Of a stretch of 64,000 nt of DNA, positions 37,055 to 46,593 are shown piece after piece. Source of the stretch: Sneathiella chungangensis (lineage in GTDB: Bacteria; Pseudomonadota; Alphaproteobacteria; Sneathiellales; Sneathiellaceae); assembly GCF_009882935.1 (NCBI RefSeq), contig NZ_WTVA01000003.1:403904-467903 (forward strand), in the 5' to 3' direction. Below the pieces are notes generated by a model, which was not told the origin of the DNA, ran no database searches, and was given only the letters and a program-made list of their open reading frames with translations. Both the position numbers and the translations under genes were made by a program. How positions within the stretch are numbered: the stretch's first letter is position 1; each line of letters begins with the position of its first letter.

Positions 37055-38244
37055 CCAACAAATTACTCCAACGGCTGACGGACGAGCTGTTCGCGGCGGA
37101 CCAGGCGGGCACCTACAAGCGCCTCAAGGTGATCGAGAGCCCGATCAGCGACCGCATCAAACTCAAAGGCGACGGCGAGGTGACGCTGCTCTCCTCCAAC
37201 GACTATCTCGGCTTCGCCAATCACCCCGAAGTCGTCGAGGCGGCGCGCGCGGCGCTGCTGCACTATGGCGCGAGCACGGCCTCGGTGCGCTTCATCTGCG
37301 GCACGCAGGATGTGCATCAGACCCTGGAAGCCGATCTCGCCCGTTTTCACGGGACCGAGGCGGCGCTCACCTATTCCTCCTGCTGGGCGGTGAATACGGG
37401 GCTGTTCGCGGCAATCTGCGGGACGGGGGATGTGATCCTCTCCGATGAGCTTAATCACGCGAGCCTGATCGACGGCATTCGCGCGACGGCGAAGGATGTT
37501 GTGCGCGGTGTTTATAAGCATAGCGATATGGCGGATCTGGAAGCGAAACTTAAGGCGCATGTGGACGCGCCGTCGCGGCTGATCGTCACCGACGGGGTGT
37601 TCTCCATGGAAGGGGATATCGCGCCGCTCGATAAGATCGTTGCGCTTGCGGAAAAATATGACGCGCTGATCGTTCTTGATGATTCCCATGGGCTCGGGGT
37701 GATGGGGGCGACCGGTCACGGCACGGCGGAGCATTTCGGCGTCATGGACAAGATCGATATCTTCACCGGCACCCTCGGCAAGGCGCTGGGCGCGGGCACG
37801 GGCGGTTTCGTTGCGGGACCGAAGGCGGTCACGGAAACTTTGATCCAGAAATCGCGCCCGCATCTCTTCTCCAACGCGCTGCCGGCCAGTGTCGCGGCGG
37901 CGGGCAGCAAGTCGCTGGAGCTTCTGGAACATCATCCCGAACGGGTCGAGGCTCTGCAGGCGAAGGCGGCGAATTTCCGCGCGCGCCTGAAAGAGCTGGG
38001 TTTGAGCCCGCTTGATGGCGACAGCGCCGTCGTGCCGGTCATCGTCGGCGAGACGGCCACCGCCATCCGCCTCGCGGGCGAGCTTTTGGACAAGGGCATC
38101 TTCGTCACCGGTTTCGGCTTCCCCGTTGTGCCCGAGGGCGAGGCGCGGCTGCGTTTCCAGGTCTCCCACGCCCATAGCGAGGAGGAGCTAGAGACCGCCG
38201 CGCTGGCGCTGCGCGACTGTCTCAACGCTGCATCCGCCGCCTGA
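37051..38244 (+). CDS. kbl: Glycine C-acetyltransferase (2-amino-3-ketobutyrate CoA ligase)
   Basis: The 397-residue PLP enzyme of the alpha-oxoamine synthase family cleaves 2-amino-3-oxobutanoate with CoA to glycine and acetyl-CoA. It has the cofactor lysine K244 in TGTLGKALGAGTGG, LDDSHGLGVMG, and the substrate segment SNDYLGFANHPEV. It directly receives the unstable product of Tdh, and the overlapping start supports coupled synthesis. A terminator follows at 38299. Confidence 0.95.
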   Translation: MTNKLLQRLTDELFAADQAGTYKRLKVIESPISDRIKLKGDGEVTLLSSNDYLGFANHPEVVEAARAALLHYGASTASVRFICGTQDVHQTLEADLARFHGTEAALTYSSCWAVNTGLFAAICGTGDVILSDELNHASLIDGIRATAKDVVRGVYKHSDMADLEAKLKAHVDAPSRLIVTDGVFSMEGDIAPLDKIVALAEKYDALIVLDDSHGLGVMGATGHGTAEHFGVMDKIDIFTGTLGKALGAGTGGFVAGPKAVTETLIQKSRPHLFSNALPASVAAAGSKSLELLEHHPERVEALQAKAANFRARLKELGLSPLDGDSAVVPVIVGETATAIRLAGELLDKGIFVTGFGFPVVPEGEARLRFQVSHAHSEEELETAALALRDCLNAASAA

Positions 38245-38298
38245 AATCAATGGCGAACTTGTATTAATCGGCGTCGCCCTTTAAACAGGGAGGGGAAC

Positions 38299-38328
38299 GG
38301 GAGCCATTTATACTGGCTCCCTTACTTT
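38299..38328 (+). terminator. Intrinsic terminator of tdh-kbl
   Basis: Perfect 8-bp arms GGGAGCCA (38299-38306) and TGGCTCCC (38314-38321) with a 7-base loop are followed by TTACTTTT. Confidence 0.88.
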
Positions 38329-38352
38329 TGCAAATGACGAAACCGGGCGGTG

Positions 38353-40020
38353 ATGGCGGGACAACAGGCGTATGACTATGTGATCATCGGCGCGGGCTCT
38401 GCCGGAGCCGTGCTGGCGAACCGCCTGAGCGAGCATCCGGAAGTGTCCGTCCTCCTGCTGGAGGCGGGCGGGCGCGGCCCCTGGTGGGACTGGCGCATCC
38501 ATATGCCGTCGGCCCTGAGCTACCCCATGCATTCGCCCAAACTCGCCTGGCAATATTACACCGAACCGCAGGAACATCTGAACGGCCGGAAAATCTACTG
38601 GCCGCGCGGCAAGGTGCTGGGCGGTTCCTCCGCCATTAACGGCATGTGCTATGTGCGCGGCAATGCGCTCGATTACGACGGCTGGGCGGCGGATCCGGGG
38701 CTAGCGGACTGGTCCTATGCCGATTGCCTGCCCTATTTCCAAAAGGCCGAGACCTATGATCGCGGGGCGGATGATTATCGCGGCGGCGACGGCCCGCTCC
38801 ATGTCTCCGTCGGGCGCTGCGACAACCCGCTCTATCACGCCTGGATGGAGGCGGGGCAACAGGCGGGCTATCCCTTCACCGAGGATATGAACGGGTTCCA
38901 GCAGGAAGGTGTCGGTCGCATGGACATGACCGTGCATCAGGGCAAACGCTGGAGTACGGCGCTCGCCTATCTGATGCCCGCAATGGACCGTAAAAACCTG
39001 ACCATCCTGACCGGCGCCAGCACCCGCCGCATCCTGTTTGAGAACTCAACGGCAACCGGCGTTGAATACAGCCGTGGCGGTATCCTCCACAAAGTGACCG
39101 CGGTGCGCGAGGTGATCTCGGCCGCAGGCGCGATCAATTCGCCGCATCTGCTGATGATCTCCGGCATCGGCCCGGCGGATGAGCTTAAAAAGCATGACCT
39201 GCCCGTCGTTGCCGACCTGCCCGGCGTCGGGCAGAATATGCAGGACCATCTGGAGCTTTATGTGCAACAGGAATGCACGCAACCGATCACGCTCTACAAG
39301 GTGATGTCGCCGCTCGCCAAACTGAAGGTCGGGCTGGAATGGATGCTGTTCAAAAAGGGCCTCGGCGCGACCAATCATTTCGAGGCGGGCGGCTTTATCC
39401 GCAGCGAGCCCGGCATCGAATATCCGAATTTGCAATATCACTTCCTACCCATGGCCGTGCGCTATGATGGCGGCAACCCGACGGATCGGCACGGCTATCA
39501 GGCCCATGTCGGGCCGATGCGCTCGACCAGCCGGGGATATATGACGCTCCGGAGCGGGAATATCGAGGAGGCGCCAATCCTCCAGCCGAACTACTGCGAG
39601 ACGGAGCAGGACCGCCGCGAACTGCGCGACGGGGTGAAGCTGACGCGGGAGATATTTGCGCAGGCCGGTTTCGATCCCTATCGCGGGGCGGAGCTGGCGC
39701 CGGGGCCAGAGGTCAAGACCGATGCCGAGATCGACGCCTTTGTCCGCGAAACCGTCGAGACAGCCTATCACCCGAGCTGCACCTGCAAGATGGGCAGCGA
39801 CGAGAAGGCCGTCGTCAATGGCGCGGGGAAGGTGCATGGCATCGAGAATTTGCGCGTGGTGGACAGCTCCATCATGCCGCATATCACCAGCGGGAATCTG
39901 AATGCGCCAACCATCATGATGGCGGAGAAACTGGCGGATAAAATCAAGGGCGTCGCGCCGCTTCCCAAAAGCAGCGCCCCTGTCTATCGGGCGGCAAATT
40001 GGCAGACCAGCCAGCGGTAA
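38353..40020 (+). CDS. betA: Choline dehydrogenase
   Basis: This 555-residue GMC flavoprotein of the BetA type oxidises choline to betaine aldehyde at the inner membrane. It has the FAD loop VIIGAGSAGAVLANRLSEHP near the N-terminus, RGKVLGGSSAINGMCYVRGN, the BetA-like LAWQYYTEPQEHLNGRKIYW, and the catalytic His in AYHPSCTCKMG. ATG 38353 is used rather than the overlapping GTG one codon earlier. betB follows 33 bases later. No betI repressor or betT transporter is adjacent. Confidence 0.92.
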   Translation: MAGQQAYDYVIIGAGSAGAVLANRLSEHPEVSVLLLEAGGRGPWWDWRIHMPSALSYPMHSPKLAWQYYTEPQEHLNGRKIYWPRGKVLGGSSAINGMCYVRGNALDYDGWAADPGLADWSYADCLPYFQKAETYDRGADDYRGGDGPLHVSVGRCDNPLYHAWMEAGQQAGYPFTEDMNGFQQEGVGRMDMTVHQGKRWSTALAYLMPAMDRKNLTILTGASTRRILFENSTATGVEYSRGGILHKVTAVREVISAAGAINSPHLLMISGIGPADELKKHDLPVVADLPGVGQNMQDHLELYVQQECTQPITLYKVMSPLAKLKVGLEWMLFKKGLGATNHFEAGGFIRSEPGIEYPNLQYHFLPMAVRYDGGNPTDRHGYQAHVGPMRSTSRGYMTLRSGNIEEAPILQPNYCETEQDRRELRDGVKLTREIFAQAGFDPYRGAELAPGPEVKTDAEIDAFVRETVETAYHPSCTCKMGSDEKAVVNGAGKVHGIENLRVVDSSIMPHITSGNLNAPTIMMAEKLADKIKGVAPLPKSSAPVYRAANWQTSQR

Positions 40021-40053
40021 CGGAAAATGCCGGCCCAGATATAAGGAATTGGA

Positions 40054-41520
40054 ATGAGCAGACCGAAAAAACTATCACTCTATATCGACGGCAAGCCTGC
40101 CAAGGCGATTTCCGGCAAAAGCTTCACAAATTACAACCCGGCGACGGGCGCGAAGCTGTCCGAGGTGGAGCAGGCGGGCCGCCGTGATATCGAAAAGGCG
40201 GTGCAGGCGGCCCGGCGGGGATTTCAGGAATGGTCCGCCCTGCCGGGGATCGAGCGCGGACGGGTTCTCAAGAAAGCGGCGGCAATCCTGCGCGAACGCC
40301 GGATGGAACTCGCCGAGATCGAGGTCAAGGATACCGGCAAGCCGATCGCCGAGGCGCCCGAGGCCGATATCGACAGCGGCGCCGATGCGCTGGAATTCTT
40401 CGGCGGGCTCGCCGCCGATATCAAGGGGGAGCATCACGATCTCGGCCCCGGCGCCTTCGCCTATTCACGGCGTGAACCGCTCGGCATTTGCGCCGGGATC
40501 GGGGCCTGGAACTATCCGCTGCAGATCGCCTGCTGGAAAACCGCGCCGGCGCTCGCCGCCGGGAACGCGATGATCTTCAAACCGTCCGAACTCACACCGA
40601 CCAACGCGGTGAAGCTCGCCGAGATATTGACCGAGGCGGGGCTGCCGAAGGGGGTCTTCAACGTCGTCCATGGCATGGGGGAGACGGGCCATTACATCGC
40701 CAGCCATCCGGATATCGACAAGATTTCCTTCACCGGCTCCGTGCCGACGGGGCGCAAGGTGCTCGCCGATGCGGCGGGATCGGTCAAGAAAGTGACCATG
40801 GAACTTGGCGGCAAATCGCCGCTCATCGTGTTCGAGGACAGCCAGATCCATAACGCCGTCTCGGCGGCGATGAACGCGAATTTCTATACACAGGGGGAAA
40901 TCTGCTCGAACGGGACGCGGGTCTATGTGCATGAGGATATCCATGACGCCTTCGTCTCCATCCTGAAAAGCCGGACCGAGGCCATGGTGATCGGCGATCC
41001 GATGGACCCGGCGACCCATGTCGGCTCCCTGATCAGCGGCGATCATCTGGAAAAGGTCATGGAATATGTCCGCCTCGGGATCGAGGAGGGGGCGCATCTC
41101 GTCTCGGGCGGCGAGAAGGTCACCGTCAAGGGCTGCGAGAAGGGGCATTTCATCTCGCCCGCCATCTTCACCGCCTGCCAGGACGACATGCGTATCTGCC
41201 GCGAGGAAATTTTCGGCCCCGTCATGTCGATCATGACCTTCCGCGACGAGGATGAGGTCGTGGCGCGCGCCAATGATACGGAATTCGGCCTCGCCGCCGG
41301 GGTGTTCACGCAGAATCTGGCCCGCGCCCATCGGGTCGTGGCAAGATTGCGGGCCGGAACCTGCTGGATCAACAACTATAACCTGACGCCCGTGGGCGTG
41401 CCCTTCGGCGGCTACAAGCAGTCGGGGATCGGGCGCGAAAATGCGGCCGTGGCGCTCGATCATTTTACGCAGCTGAAGTCCGTCTATGTCGAGCTCGGCG
41501 ACGTCGAGAGCAGCTACTAG
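40054..41520 (+). CDS. betB: Betaine aldehyde dehydrogenase
   Basis: The 488-residue NAD-dependent aldehyde dehydrogenase converts betaine aldehyde to glycine betaine, an osmoprotectant. Conserved residues are E251 in MELGGKSPL and the nucleophile C284 in TQGEICSNGTRV, with the NAD segment IFKPSELTPTN at about 174-184. The length and the ENAAVALDHFTQLKSVYVEL ending match BetB. It forms an operon with betA, and glycine betaine may also be catabolised to glycine, linking it loosely to tdh-kbl next door. Confidence 0.93.
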   Translation: MSRPKKLSLYIDGKPAKAISGKSFTNYNPATGAKLSEVEQAGRRDIEKAVQAARRGFQEWSALPGIERGRVLKKAAAILRERRMELAEIEVKDTGKPIAEAPEADIDSGADALEFFGGLAADIKGEHHDLGPGAFAYSRREPLGICAGIGAWNYPLQIACWKTAPALAAGNAMIFKPSELTPTNAVKLAEILTEAGLPKGVFNVVHGMGETGHYIASHPDIDKISFTGSVPTGRKVLADAAGSVKKVTMELGGKSPLIVFEDSQIHNAVSAAMNANFYTQGEICSNGTRVYVHEDIHDAFVSILKSRTEAMVIGDPMDPATHVGSLISGDHLEKVMEYVRLGIEEGAHLVSGGEKVTVKGCEKGHFISPAIFTACQDDMRICREEIFGPVMSIMTFRDEDEVVARANDTEFGLAAGVFTQNLARAHRVVARLRAGTCWINNYNLTPVGVPFGGYKQSGIGRENAAVALDHFTQLKSVYVELGDVESSY

Positions 41521-41616
41521 CGCCTTTTGGCATGGCTGCCATTCGCGCGGCGGCGATTGACAGGACCGGCAGGCCGGGTAAAAAGGGAATTCCTTCAGTC
41601 GTTTGAGCAGTCCCCT

Positions 41617-42519
41617 ATGGAAGCCTGGATTCCCATCACCATCTTCGCGGCCTTCTTTCAGAATGTCCGCACGGCCCTACAGAAATCCCTCAAGGGCCGG
41701 CTCAGCACGGGCGGGGCGACCTATGTGCGCTTTCTCTATGGTGCGCCGTTTGCGCTTCTTTATATTCTCGGGATCGCCCAGTTCACGGACCTGCCCATAC
41801 CGGCGCCGACCGGGACCTTTGCCATGTTCGCCGCCATCGGCGGGCTGACGCAGATCCTCGCGACCGGGCTGCTCGTCGCGCTATTCAGCCTGAAGAACTT
41901 CGCCGTCGGCACCACCTATTCGAAGACCGAGACGGTGCAGGCCGCGGTTTTCGGCATCGTCATCCTCGGCGAGCATGTGGGCATGGGTGCGACCCTCGCC
42001 ATCGCCATCAGTTTCATTGGTATCTTGCTGATTTCCATGTCCTCAAGTGCCTTTACCTTCCGTGATTTCTTCTCGGGCTGGACCAGCAAGGCGGCGGGCT
42101 ATGGCCTTCTGTCCGGCGCGCTGTTTGGTGTTTCCGCCGTGTCCTACCGTGCGGCGGCGCTTGACCTCGGCGGGGAGGGGGCCATGGCGCAGGCGGCCTT
42201 CACGCTTGTCTGCGTGCTCTTCTTCCAGACCATCGTCATGAGCATCTACCTGCCGATCCGCGAGCCCGGCCAGTTGACGGCGGTGCTGAAAAACTGGCGC
42301 GTCGCGGTTCTTGTCGGGCTGACCGGGATGCTGGGCTCCGTCGGCTGGTTCACCGCGATGACCCTGCAGAACGCCGCCTATGTCCGCGCGCTGGGCCAGG
42401 TCGAGCTGGTGTTCACCTTCATCGCCTCCTATTTCTTCTTCAAGGAGAAGACAAACCGGATCGAGGCGGCGGGCATTCTCCTCATTGTTTTCGGCATCCT
42501 GCTTTTGTTGTTAGACTGA
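41617..42519 (+). CDS. DMT-superfamily transporter (EamA type)
   Basis: The 300-residue membrane protein has about ten hydrophobic helices in two repeats, the usual EamA layout, ending FGILLLLLD. I start at ATG 41617 (MEAWIPITIFAAFFQ), which begins with the first helix; the upstream extension is polar and lacks family character. The ribosome site is weak. It follows betB by 96 bases on the same strand. The substrate could be a metabolite or amino acid; direction and specificity cannot be told from sequence. Confidence 0.85.
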   Translation: MEAWIPITIFAAFFQNVRTALQKSLKGRLSTGGATYVRFLYGAPFALLYILGIAQFTDLPIPAPTGTFAMFAAIGGLTQILATGLLVALFSLKNFAVGTTYSKTETVQAAVFGIVILGEHVGMGATLAIAISFIGILLISMSSSAFTFRDFFSGWTSKAAGYGLLSGALFGVSAVSYRAAALDLGGEGAMAQAAFTLVCVLFFQTIVMSIYLPIREPGQLTAVLKNWRVAVLVGLTGMLGSVGWFTAMTLQNAAYVRALGQVELVFTFIASYFFFKEKTNRIEAAGILLIVFGILLLLLD

Positions 42520-42549
42520 TCGAAGAAAAAGTTACAATTTTTTGAAAAA

Positions 42550-42578
42550 TTGACGGTTTCGCACTTTTTTTCTGTAAA
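42550..42578 (+). promoter_or_regulatory. Promoter of the ArgE-like gene
   Basis: TTGACG (42550-42555), a 17-base spacer and TGTAAA (42573-42578) are present. Just upstream CAATTTTT/AAAAATTG (42535-42552) forms an AT palindrome, overlapping the -35, which may be an operator or a weak terminator for the EamA gene. Confidence 0.5.
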
Positions 42579-42630
42579 ATCATCGGCTATGCTCCATTTG
42601 CGTTGATATCAAACAATTGCGAGGTGGCCG

Positions 42631-43791
42631 TTGGGAACGCATTATTCCAGCCGTGAAATGATCGACAAGCTGATCGGTTTCGATACTGTCTCGCGCAATT
42701 CCAACATGGAACTGATCGATTTCGTTGCCGACTATCTCGAAAGTCACGGCATCAGTTCCACCCGCGTATTCAACGACGACAAGACAAAAGCCAATCTCTA
42801 TGCGACGGTCGGCCCGATGATCGAGGGCGGCATCGTCCTCTCCGGCCATACAGACGTCGTCCCGGTCGAGGGGCAGCCCTGGTCCACCGATCCCTTCACC
42901 GTCGTCGAGAAGGACGGTCGCCTCTACGGGCGCGGCACGTCCGATATGAAAAGCTTTTCGGCCATCGCCCTTTCGAAGGTGCCGGAGATGATCGAGAAGG
43001 GACTGTCCTCGCCGATCCATTTCGCCCTGTCCTATGACGAGGAAGTCGGCTGCATCGGCGCCCCCCGCATGATCGAGCAGATTGCCGCCAACCTGCCGCG
43101 GCCGCGCGCCGTCATCGTCGGGGAGCCGACCATGATGGATATCGTCTCCGCGCATAAGGGGATCCTCACGCTGGTCACCACGGTGACGGGGCGGGAGGCC
43201 CATTCCAGCCTGGTCGAGGATGGGGTGAGCGCCGTCATGGTGGGCGCGAAATTGATCAGCTATATCACCGACATGATGGCGGAGAACAAGGCGCGGAGCG
43301 ACGCCGACTGCCCGTTCTCCCCGCCCTATACGACGCTGACCTGTGGGGTTGTGAATGGCGGCACGGCGGGCAATATCATCGCCCGCGAATGCTCCTTCAT
43401 GTGGGATATCCGGCATATTCCGGAAGATGACCCGATGATGTTCGTCAACCGTTTCATCGCCCATTGCGACGAAGAGGTGCTGCCGGGCCTTCGCAAAATC
43501 GCGCCGGAGGCGAGCATTGTTACCGAAATCCGCTCGAACGTCCCGGCGCTCAATCCCGAGGACAGCGGTGAGGCGGAGATGCTGGTCCGCTCGCTTACCG
43601 GCAAGAACACGGCAAGCGCGGTTTCCTACGCGGCCGAGGCCGGACAGTTCCAGCAGGCGGGGTTCTCGACCGTTCTCTGCGGTCCGGGCTCCATCGGCGT
43701 CGCCCACCAGCCCAATGAATATATCGACATTGCCCAGGTCAAGGCGGCTGAGGAATTCATGTCAAAACTGATCGACAGGCTCAGCCAATGA
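42631..43791 (+). CDS. ArgE/DapE-family deacylase (acetylornithine deacetylase-like)
   Basis: The 386-residue M20 zinc hydrolase has the metal-binding pattern SGHTDVVPVEGQPW (His and Asp at about 72-74), GRGTSDMKSF (bridging Asp), SYDEEVGCIG (Glu-Glu) and a C-terminal His in GSIGVAHQPNEYI. The start is TTG 42631 with GAGGTGG just upstream. It precedes a peptide-type ABC importer by 150 bases, so it may process an imported N-acyl amino acid or peptide rather than serve arginine synthesis. Confidence 0.88.
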   Translation: MGTHYSSREMIDKLIGFDTVSRNSNMELIDFVADYLESHGISSTRVFNDDKTKANLYATVGPMIEGGIVLSGHTDVVPVEGQPWSTDPFTVVEKDGRLYGRGTSDMKSFSAIALSKVPEMIEKGLSSPIHFALSYDEEVGCIGAPRMIEQIAANLPRPRAVIVGEPTMMDIVSAHKGILTLVTTVTGREAHSSLVEDGVSAVMVGAKLISYITDMMAENKARSDADCPFSPPYTTLTCGVVNGGTAGNIIARECSFMWDIRHIPEDDPMMFVNRFIAHCDEEVLPGLRKIAPEASIVTEIRSNVPALNPEDSGEAEMLVRSLTGKNTASAVSYAAEAGQFQQAGFSTVLCGPGSIGVAHQPNEYIDIAQVKAAEEFMSKLIDRLSQ

Positions 43792-43942
43792 GGCAAATTG
43801 AATGCAATGGACAGGGATTGGACTATTCGCTAATCTCTTTGCCAGCATCCGTGAAGAAAAACAACAAATGCACGGTGAATAAGCGCCCGCGTACTGGGTG
43901 GTAATTTAGAACAATAGAGTAATCAAACCAAAGGGAGTTAAC

Positions 43943-45538
43943 ATGAAACTTAGGACAGGACTCTTTGCAGCAGTCGCGGTCGCCGCCCTTGCGGTAGCGG
44001 CCCCGGTGCAGGCGAAAACCTTTAAATTCGCGTTTCAGGGGGACTTGAGTTCTCTCGATCCGCATTCACTGAATGAATCCTTCCTGCTGGGCACGCTCGG
44101 CAATGTCTATGAAGGCCTCGTTCTCTATGATGATCAGATGAATGTCGTCCCGGGCCTCGCCGTTTCCTGGAAGACGCTGACGCCGACGACATGGGAATTC
44201 AAGCTCCGTCAGGGCGTCAAGTTCCATGGCGGCCAGGATTTCACCGCCGATGACGTGATCTTCTCCTGGCAGCGCGCCGGCTCGGAAGGTTCCGACCAGA
44301 AAGTCCGCGGCGCGGCGATCAGCAAGATCACCAAGGTCGATGATTACACCATCATCGCCGAAACCCCGGCACCGAACCCGATCCTCGTGCGCGATCTCGC
44401 CTTCCTCTACATCATGGACAAGGAATGGTCGGAAGAGCATGGCTCGACCAATGCGACCAGCGCCACCGGTGACGACAAGGGCAACTACGCCAACCTCAAT
44501 GCCAACGGCACCGGCCCCTTCATGGTGGAAAGCCATCAGGCGGACATCAAGACCGTCATGAAGCGTAATGAGGGATACTGGAACAAGGACATTCCGACGA
44601 ATGTGACGGAAGTGATCTTCACGCCAATCAAGGAAGCCCCGACCCGCGTTGCGGCCCTGATTTCCGGTGAAGTGGATCTCGTCTATCCGGTTCCGGTTCA
44701 GGACTGGGAACGTCTCGATGCGGCGAAGGGCGTGAAGGCTCTGGCCGGTCCGGAAGCCCGCACGATCTTCCTCGGCATGGACCAGATGCGCGATGAGCTT
44801 CTCTATTCCAACGTCAAGGGCAAGAACCCGTTCAAGGACCAGCGCGTCCGCGCGGCCTTCGCCCATGCCATCAATCTGGACGCCATCAAGGAAAAAGTGA
44901 TGCGCGGAGCGGCAACGCCGACCGGCGAGATGGTGGCTCCGCAGATCAACGGCTTTGTTCCGGAGCTCAACACGCCCTACAGCTTCGATCCGGAAATGTC
45001 CAAGAAGCTGCTGGCCGAAGCCGGATATCCGGATGGCTTTGAAGTGACCATGGACTGCCCGAACAACCGCTATGTCAATGACGAGAAGATCTGTCAGGCG
45101 GTTACCTCGATGCTGGCGAAAGTTGGCGTGAAGGTCGATCTGCTGGCCCAGCCGAAGTCGAAATATTTCGGCAAGGTGCTGGAAACCGGTGGCTATGATA
45201 CGAGCTTCTACCTGCTTGGCTGGACTCCCGGCACGATGGACGCGGAAAATGCTCTTTCCTCGCTGATCGTCTGTCAGAACAAGGAAACCAAGCGCGGCCT
45301 GTTCAACCTCGGCAACTACTGCAATGCGAAGGTTGACGAACTGACCGCCGCCATCGGCAGCGAGACCGATCAGGACAAGCGTAATGCGATGATCGAGGAA
45401 GCCTTCACGATCCTTAAGGACGAAGTTGGCTACCTGCCGATCCATCAGCAGCCGCTCTCCTGGGGTGTCAGCGATGGCGTGACCGTCAACCAGCGTGCGG
45501 ATAACGCGCTCGACTACCGTTACGTCGTCGTTCACTAA
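43943..45538 (+). CDS. Periplasmic peptide-binding protein of a dipeptide-type ABC importer
   Basis: The 531-residue SBP_bac_5 (DppA/OppA) family protein has an N-terminal signal peptide (about residues 1-24, cleavage after PVQA). Family segments are KFAFQGDLSSLDPHSLNESF, VYEGLVLYDDQMNVVPGLA and WEFKLRQGVKFHGGQDFTAD at the front, and DQRVRAAFAHAINLDAI in the middle. An intrinsic terminator right after it separates it from the permease genes. The ligand may be a peptide, glutathione or opine; it is not decidable here. Confidence 0.93.
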   Translation: MKLRTGLFAAVAVAALAVAAPVQAKTFKFAFQGDLSSLDPHSLNESFLLGTLGNVYEGLVLYDDQMNVVPGLAVSWKTLTPTTWEFKLRQGVKFHGGQDFTADDVIFSWQRAGSEGSDQKVRGAAISKITKVDDYTIIAETPAPNPILVRDLAFLYIMDKEWSEEHGSTNATSATGDDKGNYANLNANGTGPFMVESHQADIKTVMKRNEGYWNKDIPTNVTEVIFTPIKEAPTRVAALISGEVDLVYPVPVQDWERLDAAKGVKALAGPEARTIFLGMDQMRDELLYSNVKGKNPFKDQRVRAAFAHAINLDAIKEKVMRGAATPTGEMVAPQINGFVPELNTPYSFDPEMSKKLLAEAGYPDGFEVTMDCPNNRYVNDEKICQAVTSMLAKVGVKVDLLAQPKSKYFGKVLETGGYDTSFYLLGWTPGTMDAENALSSLIVCQNKETKRGLFNLGNYCNAKVDELTAAIGSETDQDKRNAMIEEAFTILKDEVGYLPIHQQPLSWGVSDGVTVNQRADNALDYRYVVVH

Positions 45539-45552
45539 ATCCAGAGTCAGAG

Positions 45553-45584
45553 GGCCCGCTCAACCGAGCGGGCCTTCACTTTTT
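45553..45584 (+). terminator. Intrinsic terminator between the binding-protein and permease genes
   Basis: GGCCCGCT (45553-45560) pairs with AGCGGGCC (45567-45574), followed by TTCACTTTTT. Partial read-through would give the binding protein in excess over the permeases. Confidence 0.85.
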
Positions 45585-45608
45585 CTCCGTTCCCACGGTG
45601 ATAAATAA

Positions 45609-46583
45609 ATGATTTCCTTTATATTCAAGCGATTGCTGCAATCCATTGTCGTCATGTTGGCAGTCGCGTTGATCGCGTTCTCGATGTTCCGCTTTATCGG
45701 CGATCCCATCAATAACATGGTGGGGCAGGACACGACACAGGAGGAGCGCGAAGCGCTTGCCGAACGGCTCGGCCTCAACGATCCCTTCTTCGTGCAGTTC
45801 GGGCGCTTTGCGCTGCATGCCGCCGAAGGCGATTTCGGCATCTCCTATAAATATCGCGAGCCGGTCAGCACGCTGATCAAGGCGCGGCTGTCGGCGACGC
45901 TGGAACTTTCCTTCGTGGCCGCGGTGCTGACGCTGGTGGTCGGTATCCCGCTCGGCGTCTATACGGCGCTCAAGGGCAAGGGGCTGATCTCCAAGGGGAT
46001 CATGACGTTATCCCTTGTCGGGGTGTCGCTGCCGACCTTCCTGATCGGTATTCTCCTTATTCTCCTGTTCGGCGTCATCTTGCGATGGCTACCCACCTTC
46101 GGGCGCGGAGATGTGGTGGCGATCGGCTGGTGGACGACGGGATTCCTGACCGCCTCGGGCATCAAATCCCTGATCCTTCCCTCGATCACGCTGGCGCTGT
46201 TCCAGATGACCCTGATCATGCGGCTGGTGCGCGCCGAAATGCTGGAGGTTCTCCGGACCGACTTTATCAAATTCGCCCGCGCGCGCGGCCTGCCGGACCG
46301 GTCGGTGCATTTCAAGCATGCGCTGAAAAACACGCTGGTGCCGGTGATTACCGTGACGGGGCTTCAGCTCGGCGCGCTGATCGCCTTCGCCATCATTACC
46401 GAAAGCGTGTTTCAATGGCCGGGCATGGGGCTTCTCTTTATCCAGGCGGTGTCCGATGTGGATATTCCCATCATGGCGGCCTATCTGGTGCTGATCGCCT
46501 TCTTCTTCGTCGTCATCAATATGATTGTCGATATCCTTTATTTCACCGTTGATCCGCGCCTGCGCGCAGACAGCGCGGCGTGA
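45609..46583 (+). CDS. ABC importer permease 1 (DppB-like)
   Basis: The 324-residue inner-membrane permease has the DppB/OppB start (FKRLLQSIVVMLAVALIAFS), about six helices, and the cytoplasmic EAA loop VLRTDFIKFARARGLPDRSV at about residues 210-229 that docks the ATPase. It is followed 10 bases later by permease 2. Confidence 0.94.
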   Translation: MISFIFKRLLQSIVVMLAVALIAFSMFRFIGDPINNMVGQDTTQEEREALAERLGLNDPFFVQFGRFALHAAEGDFGISYKYREPVSTLIKARLSATLELSFVAAVLTLVVGIPLGVYTALKGKGLISKGIMTLSLVGVSLPTFLIGILLILLFGVILRWLPTFGRGDVVAIGWWTTGFLTASGIKSLILPSITLALFQMTLIMRLVRAEMLEVLRTDFIKFARARGLPDRSVHFKHALKNTLVPVITVTGLQLGALIAFAIITESVFQWPGMGLLFIQAVSDVDIPIMAAYLVLIAFFFVVINMIVDILYFTVDPRLRADSAA

Positions 46584-46593
46584 GGGACGGGCA

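Noticed and set aside
44066..45535. Minus-strand open frame of 489 codons over the peptide-binding protein gene
   Set aside because: The plus-strand gene has a signal peptide, family motifs and a ribosome site; the antisense frame has none.
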